A stretch of DNA of 54,835 nucleotides from a virus, in IMG/VR virus record IMGVR_UViG_3300042503_000400, positions 1 through 54,835 of that record; one strand, 5' to 3'. The notes beneath the pieces were generated by a model, which was not told the origin of the DNA, did not search any database, and saw only the letters and a list, made by a program, of their open reading frames with translations. Below, piece by piece: positions 1 to 7,189 of the stretch (positions are counted from its first letter, which is position 1; each line of letters starts with the position of its first letter). A program made the position numbers and the translations under genes.

Positions 1-77
1 CTTCGATCTACGCCTACGACGGCGACGACGACTACGACATCACGGACTTCCGCGTGGTGTTCTGGTTCGACAACTAA
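1..77 (+). CDS. C-terminal fragment of an unknown protein
   Basis: An open frame starts at base 3 and ends at TAA 75-77, giving about 24 residues rich in Asp and Tyr (YAYDGDDDYDITDF) and ending in WFDN. The next gene has its own ribosome site 20 bases downstream, so this is the tail of a gene that begins outside the window. The fragment is too short to assign to a family. Confidence 0.5.
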   Translation, partial: SIYAYDGDDDYDITDFRVVFWFDN

Positions 78-97
78 TCACATCAAGGAGACACACA

Positions 98-694
98 ATG
101 GAACACGCATACCCCCACCTCGTCCCGGTCGAGACCGCTTTGGTCATCGCCAATGTGCTGCCCTCAGGGTCAGCGTTCGGTGTCCGCATGGACAACGGAG
201 AGAACTGCTACATCCCAGTCAACGTCGCCACGGCAACGCATGTCACAGTGGGCATGGAGGTCACCGCCAAGCTGGTGCCCAACCGCTTCCCTGACAAGGC
301 CGAGCGCACACCTTGGTTGACTGTGTTCCTGTCCCGCAACCCCGCCCCTGTTAGGACGTCAGTGCCTGTGCAGTATGCCATGCCCTTCGAGCAGTTCGAC
401 ATCGAGCCCTCGGTCCCGGCGGCACCGTCGATGGCAGACAGGGTGCGACGCACCATGCGTAACGGCGGGGTGTGGACAGTGGGGTCCCTCTATGAGGAGC
501 TTGTGCCCGGTAAGGTTCGGGTCGATGGCCTGACGGAATACAACTCCATCTCGGCCGCGGTCCGGGCGATGTATGCCAAGGGTGAGTGCGCCAAGTTCCA
601 ACTGTGGCGGACCTCTGACCAGAGCAAGCCGAGCCGGGAGTGGTTCACCTGTCACCCCGACCGGGCTGACGTTGATGAATGGGAGGCAGTGTGA
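98..694 (+). CDS. Hypothetical early protein with OB-like N-terminus and possible winged-helix C-terminus
   Basis: 198 residues. The start has a clear AAGGAGA site 8 bases upstream. Residues about 10-80 are beta-rich (ENCYIPVNVATATHV, then GMEVTAKLVPN) and look like a small cold-shock or OB-type barrel. A proline-rich linker leads to a C-terminal part (about 110-185) whose helix-helix-strand pattern (RVRRTMRNGGVWTVGSLYEEL) resembles a winged helix. That would suit nucleic-acid binding, but both folds are inferences and no catalytic motif is seen. It heads a tightly overlapping cistron series. Confidence 0.8.
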   Translation: MEHAYPHLVPVETALVIANVLPSGSAFGVRMDNGENCYIPVNVATATHVTVGMEVTAKLVPNRFPDKAERTPWLTVFLSRNPAPVRTSVPVQYAMPFEQFDIEPSVPAAPSMADRVRRTMRNGGVWTVGSLYEELVPGKVRVDGLTEYNSISAAVRAMYAKGECAKFQLWRTSDQSKPSREWFTCHPDRADVDEWEAV

Positions 695-906
695 TGCCTG
701 TCTATCGAGTGACTGTCTCGGTCCGCACGCTGGACCACATCGAGCCTGATACAATGGCCAACCACGTGGCCGATGCAGTGTCCTGTTGGGGTGGGCAATA
801 CCACCCCGACGACCCCCTGTTCTCAGCGCATGTCAGGAGCAAGGCCACATGCCGGGGGGTAACCATGCAAGACGCAGACTACGACACATTCTTGGAGGAT
901 AACTGA
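694..906 (+). CDS. Small hypothetical protein
   Basis: 70 residues from ATG 694, which overlaps the previous stop as TGATG and has GGGAGG upstream. A longer reading from 679 would add five residues but has no better ribosome site. The N-terminus (MPVYRVTVSVRT) looks like the first strand of a small alpha/beta fold. The protein has two cysteines and an acidic end. No family recognised; translation is probably coupled to the upstream gene. Confidence 0.7.
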   Translation: MPVYRVTVSVRTLDHIEPDTMANHVADAVSCWGGQYHPDDPLFSAHVRSKATCRGVTMQDADYDTFLEDN

Positions 907-907
907 A

Positions 908-1516
908 ATGACACGAATAACAAACAACCTGCGCACCGCAATGGAGCGCGAGATCATGAAAGACCTGCCGAGCAGGGACTACGTTAAGGAGATTCACGCG
1001 CTGGTGCAGGAGGTCGTGATTGCCCACGCCCCGGAGCAGATAAGGGTTATGTATGACGACCCTGACCTGCGCGGATACCTAAAGACTGTCGGGCTCGAGG
1101 TAAAAATTGGGAACAAATACGTCTTGATGAACAGAATTGGTGAGGGTCACGGCGAGGTCTATGGGATCAAGTCTGGGAGACTTAGCATCCGCATGGACGA
1201 TGCCGAGAACGCCAGCAGGCTACCCGAGGGTTCCCTATATCGGGACATCGTGACCAAGCTGCATGAGGCTGGCCTTGTCGCTGCCTACTTCGCACAGGAT
1301 GAGCTGCGGGCCAATGTGCAGGTTCGCCTGCGGGCTAACCTTAAAGCGTCCAAGACCTTCAAGCAGCTCTACGAAATCCTCGAGCCCGAGCTGCACCACT
1401 ACATCCCCAAGGACGAGGTCAAGGCACAGCTGCCTGCCTGTGTTGCACCCGTGGTGGACGACCTGCGTAAGCTGGGTGCAGTGCTGCCTTCGGTACCGAA
1501 GGTGGAGGATAACTGA
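908..1516 (+). CDS. Nmad5-like protein (nucleotide modification associated domain 5), tentative
   Basis: 202 residues. The opening MTRITNNLRTAMEREIMK and the late segment KTFKQLYEILEPELHHYIP follow the layout of Nmad5 proteins, which open with MTRLTxDxR and end with a TxKQLLExWPE-type segment. The Nmad families were defined from phage operons linked to base modification, but their biochemistry is unknown. The middle is divergent. This is recognition of pattern, not alignment. It lies in the early operon five genes or more upstream of a nucleotide pyrophosphohydrolase, which is at least compatible with nucleotide metabolism. Confidence 0.55.
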   Translation: MTRITNNLRTAMEREIMKDLPSRDYVKEIHALVQEVVIAHAPEQIRVMYDDPDLRGYLKTVGLEVKIGNKYVLMNRIGEGHGEVYGIKSGRLSIRMDDAENASRLPEGSLYRDIVTKLHEAGLVAAYFAQDELRANVQVRLRANLKASKTFKQLYEILEPELHHYIPKDEVKAQLPACVAPVVDDLRKLGAVLPSVPKVEDN

Positions 1517-1737
1517 TGTTCGGAAGGAAACAATCTGACGTTCCGTTTCTGCGGGACATGAAGTCCACTGCTGCCAGTGCCGTCATGGTGATGGATGGTA
1601 TCCGGGCGCTGCCATCGAAGCCTGCGTGCAACTCTGTCTACACAGCACTGGCCGACAAGGGTGACCTGAGTGCCGCCGATCTGGAGGAACTGGCCAACAA
1701 GCTCGGCCGACTGGCATGGGAAAGGGGGCGGAAATGA
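1516..1737 (+). CDS. Small hypothetical protein
   Basis: 73 residues. The start codon overlaps the preceding TGA as TGATG, with GGAGGAT just upstream. It is predicted to be mostly helical, with KGDLSAADLEELANKLGRLA near the C-terminus resembling an amphipathic helix. The last codons overlap the next gene as ATGA. No motif identifies a function. Confidence 0.7.
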   Translation: MFGRKQSDVPFLRDMKSTAASAVMVMDGIRALPSKPACNSVYTALADKGDLSAADLEELANKLGRLAWERGRK

Positions 1738-1937
1738 AAGGGTTAGTTTACACTGGGGCGACCGACGCGCAGGTGCGGTGGGGCGGCAACAGCGATCCTC
1801 GTGGGGTTCTCGTTGAAGGCCGCGTGTATACTGTTGAGCATACAGATGTTCACACATGGCACACCAAGATTAAACTCGTAGGCATTGATGGCTGGTTCAA
1901 TAGCGCGTGCTTTGAAGACGCAAAGGAGCCGATGTAA
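1734..1937 (+). CDS. Small conserved phage-type protein, beta-rich
   Basis: 67 residues from ATG 1734, which overlaps the previous TGA and is preceded by AAAGGGGGCGG. An ATG 18 bases upstream exists but lies inside the previous gene without a better site. The pattern GATDAQVRWGGNSDPRG, then VLVEGRVYTVEHTDVHTWHT and FNSACFE, is typical of small beta-barrel-like proteins common in phages and prophages of Alphaproteobacteria. Function unknown. Confidence 0.75.
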   Translation: MKGLVYTGATDAQVRWGGNSDPRGVLVEGRVYTVEHTDVHTWHTKIKLVGIDGWFNSACFEDAKEPM

Positions 1938-2374
1938 TGAGTGACGAAGAACTGGTGAAGCGGCTGCTGGATTTTGACAAGGTGACAGTTGGGGATGCCC
2001 GCGATGCCGCACTCCGCATCGAAGCCCTGACGGCCAAGGTCAAACTTATGGACGACCTCGACGTTATCAACGGGGAGAAGATCGAAGCCCTGACAGAGCA
2101 ACTCGAAGCCGCACGTGCTGACGCCAAGGAGGCCGAGGCTTATGCGGAGGAGTTGGAGGCCAAGAATGGAAACTTGTGCGATCTTGCCGTTAACGAACAT
2201 GGGCGGGCAGAACGGGCAGAAGCCAAGCTGTCGAAGGCGGTAAAGGCGCTTCTCCTTGCCCGTGTCCATGTCGCCAACAATGAGCAGGGATGGAGCGTGG
2301 GTCGGGCCTCTGCGCGATCTGACCTAAAGATTATCAACGCCACGCTGGCCGAGGTTGAGGGAGAGAAGACATGA
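1937..2374 (+). CDS. Coiled-coil hypothetical protein
   Basis: 145 residues. Residues about 25-110 form a long Ala/Glu/Lys heptad region typical of a coiled coil. The C-terminus (about 110-140: VANNEQGWSVGRASARSDL) looks globular. The last 31 bases of coding sequence are nearly repeated at the end of the following gene and carry the ribosome site for that gene. No enzyme motif; possibly a structural or regulatory early protein. Confidence 0.75.
   Translation: MSDEELVKRLLDFDKVTVGDARDAALRIEALTAKVKLMDDLDVINGEKIEALTEQLEAARADAKEAEAYAEELEAKNGNLCDLAVNEHGRAERAEAKLSKAVKALLLARVHVANNEQGWSVGRASARSDLKIINATLAEVEGEKT
2338..2368 (+). repeat. Gene-end direct repeat, copy 1
   Basis: 31 bases encoding ATLAEVEGEK and including GAGGGAGAGAAG, the ribosome site for the gene starting at 2371. 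Copy 2 at 2769-2799 differs at two positions. Both copies sit at the same place relative to a stop codon and to a downstream ATGAGTGA. Confidence 0.85.
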
Positions 2375-2802
2375 GTGACAACGATCTGATCCGGCGCGGG
2401 GATGCCCTAGCAGTTTTGCGCGATGAAATCGACTTGGCGCGAATTGCCATGCCGCAGTGCGTCCCGATCTTGGCCGCTGATATGCGCGCCATCGCCGCCC
2501 TGCCCGCCGCCGATCCTCTAGCAGACCCACGGGTGAAGGCGTTGGTGGAGGCAAAGCTGGAAAAGGTGCTGAACCATATCAGAAAAATGCAAGGTTACGT
2601 TCAAGAGTATCTTGAGCCGGGGCCGTACGTTGCAAAGCACGGAAATGGCGGAACCTTTAGCGAGCCACACCCGTACCAAGATGAGGCTTATGCGTATTTC
2701 ATGCGGCAACAGATGCGCGAGGCTGTGCTAAACGACCTAATTCACATGTTGGATGGACCAGAAGAACGCGCCACGCTGGCCGAAATTGAGGGAGAGAAGT
2801 GA
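2371..2802 (+). CDS. Hypothetical early protein
   Basis: 143 residues, starting 4 bases inside the preceding gene. The N-terminus (SDNDLIRRGDALAVLRDEI, then IAALPAADPLADPRV) is a module often seen in small alphaproteobacterial phage proteins, joined to a helical region around residues 55-95 and an aromatic, acidic C-terminal part. The ending ATLAEIEGEK nearly duplicates the end of the previous gene. Function not recognised. Confidence 0.75.
   Translation: MSDNDLIRRGDALAVLRDEIDLARIAMPQCVPILAADMRAIAALPAADPLADPRVKALVEAKLEKVLNHIRKMQGYVQEYLEPGPYVAKHGNGGTFSEPHPYQDEAYAYFMRQQMREAVLNDLIHMLDGPEERATLAEIEGEK
2769..2799 (+). repeat. Gene-end direct repeat, copy 2
   Basis: Second copy of the 31-base repeat (29 of 31 identical to 2338-2368). 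It encodes ATLAEIEGEK and supplies the GAGGGAGAGAAG ribosome site for ATG 2802. Confidence 0.85.
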
Positions 2803-3026
2803 TGAGTGAACCACTGTGCGCGACATTCAGCACCCAACGAGAGGAGGAGTTCCTCACCAAAGTGCAGGATGCCCGCATCAAACTGGCTGACTTCAAGCTG
2901 GCGATGCGGCACGTCCGGCTCACGGTAAGTAAAGAGGAGGAGATCGAGGACTTCGCCGAGGACATGGCAGACACGCTCTGTAAGCTGGAGCGTAGCTGCC
3001 TGCGGAACCTCAAAGGCCGGGATTGA
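2802..3026 (+). CDS. Small helical hypothetical protein
   Basis: 74 residues from ATG 2802, which overlaps the preceding stop as GTGATG; a GTG at 2799 is possible but unnecessary. The protein is strongly helical and charged (EEEFLTKVQDARIKLADFKL, then EEEIEDFAEDMADTL) and contains three cysteines. It may be a small coiled-coil oligomer. No known family. Confidence 0.7.
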   Translation: MSEPLCATFSTQREEEFLTKVQDARIKLADFKLAMRHVRLTVSKEEEIEDFAEDMADTLCKLERSCLRNLKGRD

Positions 3027-3034
3027 GGGAAGCA

Positions 3035-3217
3035 ATGCCCCGTGACCCATCCAACAGCCCCGGTGCGAGAGCCCTGAGGCTGGCAGGGTACGTCAAGTTG
3101 CCTGCGTGGTGGGTCACGCAGGAGCAGTTCGAGTTGATAGAGTACATGGCTAAACAAAACAAAGACGACATCGACGCAATTAAGGAGAGAGCCTATGACT
3201 GGCCGCAGGATTATTAG
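3035..3217 (+). CDS. Small hypothetical protein
   Basis: 60 residues from ATG 3035 with GAGGGA 4-5 bases upstream; a TTG at 3023 would add four residues. The sequence PGARALRLAGYVKLPAWWVT followed by QFELIEYMAKQNKDDI suggests a short strand-helix protein. It overlaps the next gene by 23 bases. Function unknown. Confidence 0.65.
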   Translation: MPRDPSNSPGARALRLAGYVKLPAWWVTQEQFELIEYMAKQNKDDIDAIKERAYDWPQDY

Positions 3218-3512
3218 TCGTGACATGATGGAAGCAGCACGAGACAAAGGGTGGAACGCAACACAAACTTCCCGGCACTACGGGTTCCACCGCAAGTCCA
3301 TCGAGGATGCGTGTGAACGGTTTGGTATCATCCTACCACTGGGCACGACATGGGCACCGCCGCCCAAGCCCAAGCCCCTCGTTGTCTGGACCGACGAGGT
3401 CGAGCCCAAGACCAAGGAGAAAGTCAGGCTGTCAGCCGGCTCGGCCGCTATCGAAAGAGCACTGGCCAAGCTGGTCGCCGAGAAGAAATCGCGGTTGCAG
3501 GCTACCACCTGA
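3195..3512 (+). CDS. Small helix-turn-helix protein
   Basis: 105 residues. Residues about 8-36 (DMMEAARDKGWNATQTSRHY, then GFHRKSIEDACERFGI) have the spacing of a helix-turn-helix in which WNATQTSRHYG is the turn and GFHRKSIEDAC the recognition helix. A proline-rich linker and a Lys-rich tail follow. This suggests DNA binding, perhaps control of the early operon; no target site is identified. The start has GGAGAG upstream within the previous gene. Confidence 0.65.
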   Translation: MTGRRIISRDMMEAARDKGWNATQTSRHYGFHRKSIEDACERFGIILPLGTTWAPPPKPKPLVVWTDEVEPKTKEKVRLSAGSAAIERALAKLVAEKKSRLQATT

Positions 3513-3525
3513 CCCGCTACCAATC

Positions 3526-3616
3526 TCGTGAGGGGCGCATACGAAACCTGCGGTTTTGTGTTGGTCGAAGATCAGACTGCGCTACGGCTCATCATCCACC
3601 ATCGCGCCCCTCACGA
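3526..3616 (+). promoter_or_regulatory. Long inverted repeat in the leader of the MazZ-like gene
   Basis: TCGTGAGGGGCGC at 3526-3538 is exactly complementary to GCGCCCCTCACGA at 3604-3616, giving a 13-base-pair stem with a 65-base loop. The loop can itself form AAACC-TGC-GGTTT. The structure lies between the stop at 3512 and the GGAGG of the next gene at about 3625. It could be an RNA control element or a protein site. There is no T-run after it, so it is not a normal terminator. Confidence 0.6.
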
Positions 3617-3635
3617 TCCCCACTGGAGGATCGAC

Positions 3636-3995
3636 ATGACTAAATCTGCACAAGACGAATGGGAAGACGAGCGCATCCTGATGCGATCAGAAGGCGTCAA
3701 GTTCGACGGCGACAAGCCACGTTACGACCTGATCCCCCCGGAACTTCTGGAGGAGACGGCAATCGTATTGACTTACGGTGCTGTTAAGTATAGTGAAAGG
3801 AACTGGGAGAAGGGTATGGCGTGGCACCGTCCGTTCGGTGCACTCATGCGTCATATGTGGTCGTGGTGGAGAGGCGAGAACGTAGACCCTGAGACAGGGT
3901 TTTCACATCTTGCACATGCAGCATGTTGCATTGCCTTCCTCATCACATACGAGCGCCGTAGTATCGGCAAAGACGACAGGCATAAGACAGGGTGA
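3636..3995 (+). CDS. MazZ-type dATP/dGTP pyrophosphohydrolase (dGTP_diPhyd_N family)
   Basis: 119 residues from ATG 3636, preceded by TGGAGGA; the frame is open back to 3528, but that stretch overlaps the inverted-repeat leader. The core KFDGDKPRYDLIPPELLEET, then YGAVKYSERNWEKGMAWHRP and the distal HLAHAACCIAFL, is the signature of the MazG-like family that includes cyanophage MazZ. MazZ converts (d)GTP to (d)GMP, the substrate for PurZ in the 2-aminoadenine (Z) pathway. Many phages carry the family without PurZ, and no PurZ or DatZ is visible here, so the role may be general dNTP-pool control. Confidence 0.85.
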   Translation: MTKSAQDEWEDERILMRSEGVKFDGDKPRYDLIPPELLEETAIVLTYGAVKYSERNWEKGMAWHRPFGALMRHMWSWWRGENVDPETGFSHLAHAACCIAFLITYERRSIGKDDRHKTG

Positions 3996-4001
3996 GACAG
4001 G

Positions 4002-4292
4002 ATGAATCCAGATGACATTAAGAGCGCAATACAAGCACAGATTAGCATACCTGATCTGAATGTACGCGTATACAAAGACGCAATGACTATGAGTAATACT
4101 ATATCTGCAGAGCTAGACAGCAGGCTGGCAGCGCAGGTAGCAGAGCGTGCGCTTGATATGCTGGCAGCTAAGAGCAACATGTCCGCCAGCGGGCTGGTGC
4201 AGATGCTGCAGTTCCTATCAGAAGATCACGAAACGCAGATGAGATACACAGCGTGGCGTACAGCGCGGCGCCTTAGGGGGGATAGGGTGTGA
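4002..4292 (+). CDS. Hypothetical protein with atypical codon use
   Basis: 96 residues, mostly helical, no recognised family. Its codon choice (many ATA, GCA, AGT and other A/T-ending codons) contrasts with the strongly C/G-ending codons of the polymerase gene that follows, which suggests separate origin. The end overlaps the polymerase start as GTGATG. GACAGGATG upstream provides a modest ribosome site. Confidence 0.7.
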   Translation: MNPDDIKSAIQAQISIPDLNVRVYKDAMTMSNTISAELDSRLAAQVAERALDMLAAKSNMSASGLVQMLQFLSEDHETQMRYTAWRTARRLRGDRV

Positions 4293-6157
4293 TGGACATC
4301 GTAACAATCGACTTCGAGACATACTACGACAGGGACTACTCGCTGTCCAAGATCACGACAGAATCCTACGTCCGCAGCCCACTGTTCGAGGTGATCGGTG
4401 TGGGCGTCAAGGTCAACGATGGGCCCGTCGATACTTACAGTGGTGACAACGCGGGCAGGTTCCTCAAGTCACTGGACTACAGCGACAAGGCCATCCTCTG
4501 CCACAACACCATGTTCGACGGGGCTATCCTCTCGTGGCACTACGGCATCAAGCCCAAGCTGTGGCTGGACACGCTATCTATGGCACGTCCTCTGCATCAG
4601 GCGACGGTGGGCGGCAGCCTCAAGGCACTGGCTCAGCACTACGGGCTGGGGGCCAAGGGCGACGAGGTCATCCAAGCACTGGGCAAACGGCGCAAGGACT
4701 TCTCCTCGGCGGAGCTGGCTGCGTACATGAAGTACTGCGCCAACGACATCGACCTGACCTACGCCCTGTTCAAGAAGCTGCGCAAGGGGTTCCCTGTCTC
4801 GGAGATGCGCGTCATCGACACCGCCATCCGGATGTACACCGAGCCGACAGTGGAGTTGGACGAGGACAAGCTGGCTGCGCACCTCGTTGTGGTGCAGGCA
4901 GAGAAGCAGGCGCTGCTCGACACCCTTGGTGGCAAGGGCAAAGAGTACATCATGTCGAACGACAAGTTCGCCAAGCTGCTGCGCAAGCGTGGGGTGGAGC
5001 CACCGACCAAGACCAGCGCGACCACGGGCAAGGAGACTTATGCCTTCGCCAAGACCGACCTCGCCTTCACTGCACTGCAAGAGCACCACGACCCCATTGT
5101 TCAGACACTGGTGACCGCACGGCTGGGGCTCAAGTCCACTCTGGAGGAGACGCGCACAGCAGCGCTGATCGGGGTGCAGTCACGTGGTCGGCTGCCCATC
5201 ATGCTCAACTACTATGGCGCCCACACTGGCCGCTTCTCCGGCGGGGACAAGCTCAACCTGCAGAACCTGCCCCGTGGTGGTGTGCTGCGCCATGCCCTCC
5301 GGGCACCCGAGGGACACAAGATCATCAGCTGTGACAGCAGCCAGATCGAAGCCCGCATGGTGGCTTACCTTGCCGGGCAGGCTGACCTTGTGCAGTGGTT
5401 CCGTGAGGGCCGGGATGTTTACTCGGAGTTCGCCACGACGTTCTACGGCCGCAAGATCACCAAGGCTGACAAGCTGGAGCGTCACGTGGGCAAGGCAGCC
5501 ATCCTTGGGCTGGGCTACGGCATGTCGGCCGACAAGTTTGGACTGACGCTCAAGCGCGGCAAGCCGCCCGTCAACCTGCCAGAGGAGGACATCGAGCGTC
5601 TGGTTCGCACCTACCGCACGGGCTATCACCAGATCGTCAAGCTCTGGGGTGAGTGCGGCTACGCCCTGTCCAGCATGGTGGCTGGGCGCAAGGGGCGGAT
5701 CGGTAACATCCTGACCTATGATGCCGATGGTATCTTCCTGCCCAACGGGATGAAGCTGCGCTACCACGGCCTGTCGGCCACCGATCGGAACTTCACCTAC
5801 ATCCAAGACCGCCGCATGTTCGATCGGGCGATGAAGGCCCGGCTCGACGGCAGTAAGGTTGACACTGGCAAGGGCCAAATCCCCGGCCAGAGCCGCATCT
5901 ATGGTGCGATGGTGGTGGAGAACGTGACCCAAGCACTGGCACGCATCGTTGTAGCAGAGCAGATGCTGGCGATCCAAGACGCTGGCTACCACGTCGCCTT
6001 CCAAGTGCATGACGAGAACGTCTGCGTGGTGCCTGAGGACAAGGCTGAGCAGGCGCAGAAGGACATCGTCGAGATCATGTCCACCGCCCCGACTTGGGCA
6101 CCCGACTTGCCCGTGGCCTGCGAGGCAGGCACGGCTGACAACTATGGAGACACGTGA
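4292..6157 (+). CDS. polA: Family A DNA polymerase (PolA-like) with 3'-5' exonuclease domain
   Basis: 621 residues; replicates the phage genome. The exonuclease domain is N-terminal: motif I DFET at 7-10, motif II around HNTMFDGA, motif III in KYCANDIDLTYALF. Polymerase motif A is CDSSQIEAR with Asp348. Motif B runs from Arg397 through Lys401 to Tyr409-Gly410. Motif C is VHDE at 572-575. There is no 5'-3' exonuclease domain, as in most phage PolA. The residue matching E. coli Phe762 is Leu405. ATG 4292 is chosen over GTG 4289 because DFET then sits at the usual distance from the N-terminus. Confidence 0.97.
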   Translation: MDIVTIDFETYYDRDYSLSKITTESYVRSPLFEVIGVGVKVNDGPVDTYSGDNAGRFLKSLDYSDKAILCHNTMFDGAILSWHYGIKPKLWLDTLSMARPLHQATVGGSLKALAQHYGLGAKGDEVIQALGKRRKDFSSAELAAYMKYCANDIDLTYALFKKLRKGFPVSEMRVIDTAIRMYTEPTVELDEDKLAAHLVVVQAEKQALLDTLGGKGKEYIMSNDKFAKLLRKRGVEPPTKTSATTGKETYAFAKTDLAFTALQEHHDPIVQTLVTARLGLKSTLEETRTAALIGVQSRGRLPIMLNYYGAHTGRFSGGDKLNLQNLPRGGVLRHALRAPEGHKIISCDSSQIEARMVAYLAGQADLVQWFREGRDVYSEFATTFYGRKITKADKLERHVGKAAILGLGYGMSADKFGLTLKRGKPPVNLPEEDIERLVRTYRTGYHQIVKLWGECGYALSSMVAGRKGRIGNILTYDADGIFLPNGMKLRYHGLSATDRNFTYIQDRRMFDRAMKARLDGSKVDTGKGQIPGQSRIYGAMVVENVTQALARIVVAEQMLAIQDAGYHVAFQVHDENVCVVPEDKAEQAQKDIVEIMSTAPTWAPDLPVACEAGTADNYGDT

Positions 6158-6516
6158 TGTCGTTTGCCGGACTCGAACATATACTGGCGGAGGTTGCCGC
6201 CAAAGCTGACGCGGAGCAATTCGTGATTGATTTCGTCGGCGTTAGGGACGACTGGGTGTCGCCCGGTGACTACATAGTAACCATAGGGCTACATAGAACT
6301 GACCTACAGTTGAACCACGAGTTCATAATAAGGAGCAACGGTAAGTATGTGAGCAATGCAAGTCCTACGTCTTTGCGCACTAAGGTACGTAATAGATACA
6401 GGCAAATCGTCGGGAAGCTGGAACGCAGGCTGAACCGAACAGCGCCAGATGCTGATGGGTTTTACAGGCGCACACTGTTCTACGACAACGACAAGTATTA
6501 CCTTGGAGATTCGTGA
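6157..6516 (+). CDS. Hypothetical protein with atypical codon use
   Basis: 119 residues from ATG 6157 (GTGATG overlap with the polymerase stop). Helical N-terminus, then beta-strands around WVSPGDYIVTIGLHR and a basic segment (VRNRYRQIVGKLERRLNR) that could bind nucleic acid. It uses AGG, AGA and ATA codons that the polymerase and nuclease genes on either side avoid. This suggests a recently inserted small gene. No family recognised. Confidence 0.7.
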   Translation: MSFAGLEHILAEVAAKADAEQFVIDFVGVRDDWVSPGDYIVTIGLHRTDLQLNHEFIIRSNGKYVSNASPTSLRTKVRNRYRQIVGKLERRLNRTAPDADGFYRRTLFYDNDKYYLGDS

Positions 6517-7187
6517 TGACAACTAAACTCGCTCACTCGTACACCGCCCTCAAGATGTATGAGAACTGCCCCAAGAGGTACTACCACCAGCGCATCACCA
6601 AGGAAGTGGTGGACCAGCCGGGCACGGCGACAGTCTACGGTGAGCGGGTGCACAAGCAGCTGGAGGAATACCTCAAGGCCCCGGCCGTTGGCCTGCCCGA
6701 GGAGACGGCTGCGCTCAAGCCACTGTGCGATCAGGTGACAGCGGGTGCCAATGGTGGCGGGATGCTGCTCGTCGAGCAGGAGTACACCCTGACCAGTGAC
6801 CTGCAACCCACCAGCTGGTTTGCCAAGGACGCATGGCTGCGCTTCAAGCTCGACGTCCTCGTGATCCGCGGCAACTCCACGGCTGTGGTGGTGGACTGGA
6901 AGACAGGCAAGCGCCGCCCCGACTTCGACCAGCTGGAGATGTTCGCCCTCGCTGTGTTCAGCTTCTGGCCGTCGATCACCAAGGTCTCCTCCATGTTTGT
7001 GTGGACCAAGGAGAACGCCATCGACAAGGAGATGTACCGGGTCGAGCACAAGGACGAGATGTGGACGCGACTGATGACGCGCATCAATCGGGTGGAGAAG
7101 TCCTTGGAGACCGACAACTGGCCGGCCAAGCCCAGTGGGCTGTGCAAATTCTGCCCGTGCAAGGGCTTCTGTGAGTTCGCTGCTTGA
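6516..7187 (+). CDS. PD-(D/E)XK nuclease, RecB/Cas4-like
   Basis: 223 residues from ATG 6516. The nuclease core has Asp113 (FKLDVL) followed by Asp127-x-Lys129 (VVDWKTGK), then a Gln/Leu-rich helix (QLEMFALAVF) as in RecB motif QxxxY-like segments. Cys18 (YENCPKRYYHQ) and a C-terminal cluster C210, C213, C215, C219 (CKFCPCKGFC) match the iron-sulfur clamp of Cas4, AddB and related exonucleases. Likely DNA end processing or recombination during replication. The neighbouring VRR-NUC and helicase support this. The family is secure; polarity and substrate are not. Confidence 0.9.
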   Translation: MTTKLAHSYTALKMYENCPKRYYHQRITKEVVDQPGTATVYGERVHKQLEEYLKAPAVGLPEETAALKPLCDQVTAGANGGGMLLVEQEYTLTSDLQPTSWFAKDAWLRFKLDVLVIRGNSTAVVVDWKTGKRRPDFDQLEMFALAVFSFWPSITKVSSMFVWTKENAIDKEMYRVEHKDEMWTRLMTRINRVEKSLETDNWPAKPSGLCKFCPCKGFCEFAA

Positions 7188-7189
7188 CG

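Noticed and set aside
3528-3635. Longer start for the MazZ-like gene
   Set aside because: The added 36 residues match no family feature and overlap an inverted repeat; ATG 3636 has GGAGG in place.
3636-3995. Calling the phage a 2-aminoadenine (Z) genome phage
   Set aside because: Only the MazZ-like member is visible. PurZ and DatZ are not seen, and this family also occurs in ordinary phages.
4534-5334. 266-codon plus-strand frame within polA
   Set aside because: A frame-shifted reading of polA, rich in Gly, Gln and Arg, without a start site.
5180-6010. 276-codon minus-strand frame within polA
   Set aside because: Antisense of well-supported polymerase motifs; no ribosome site.
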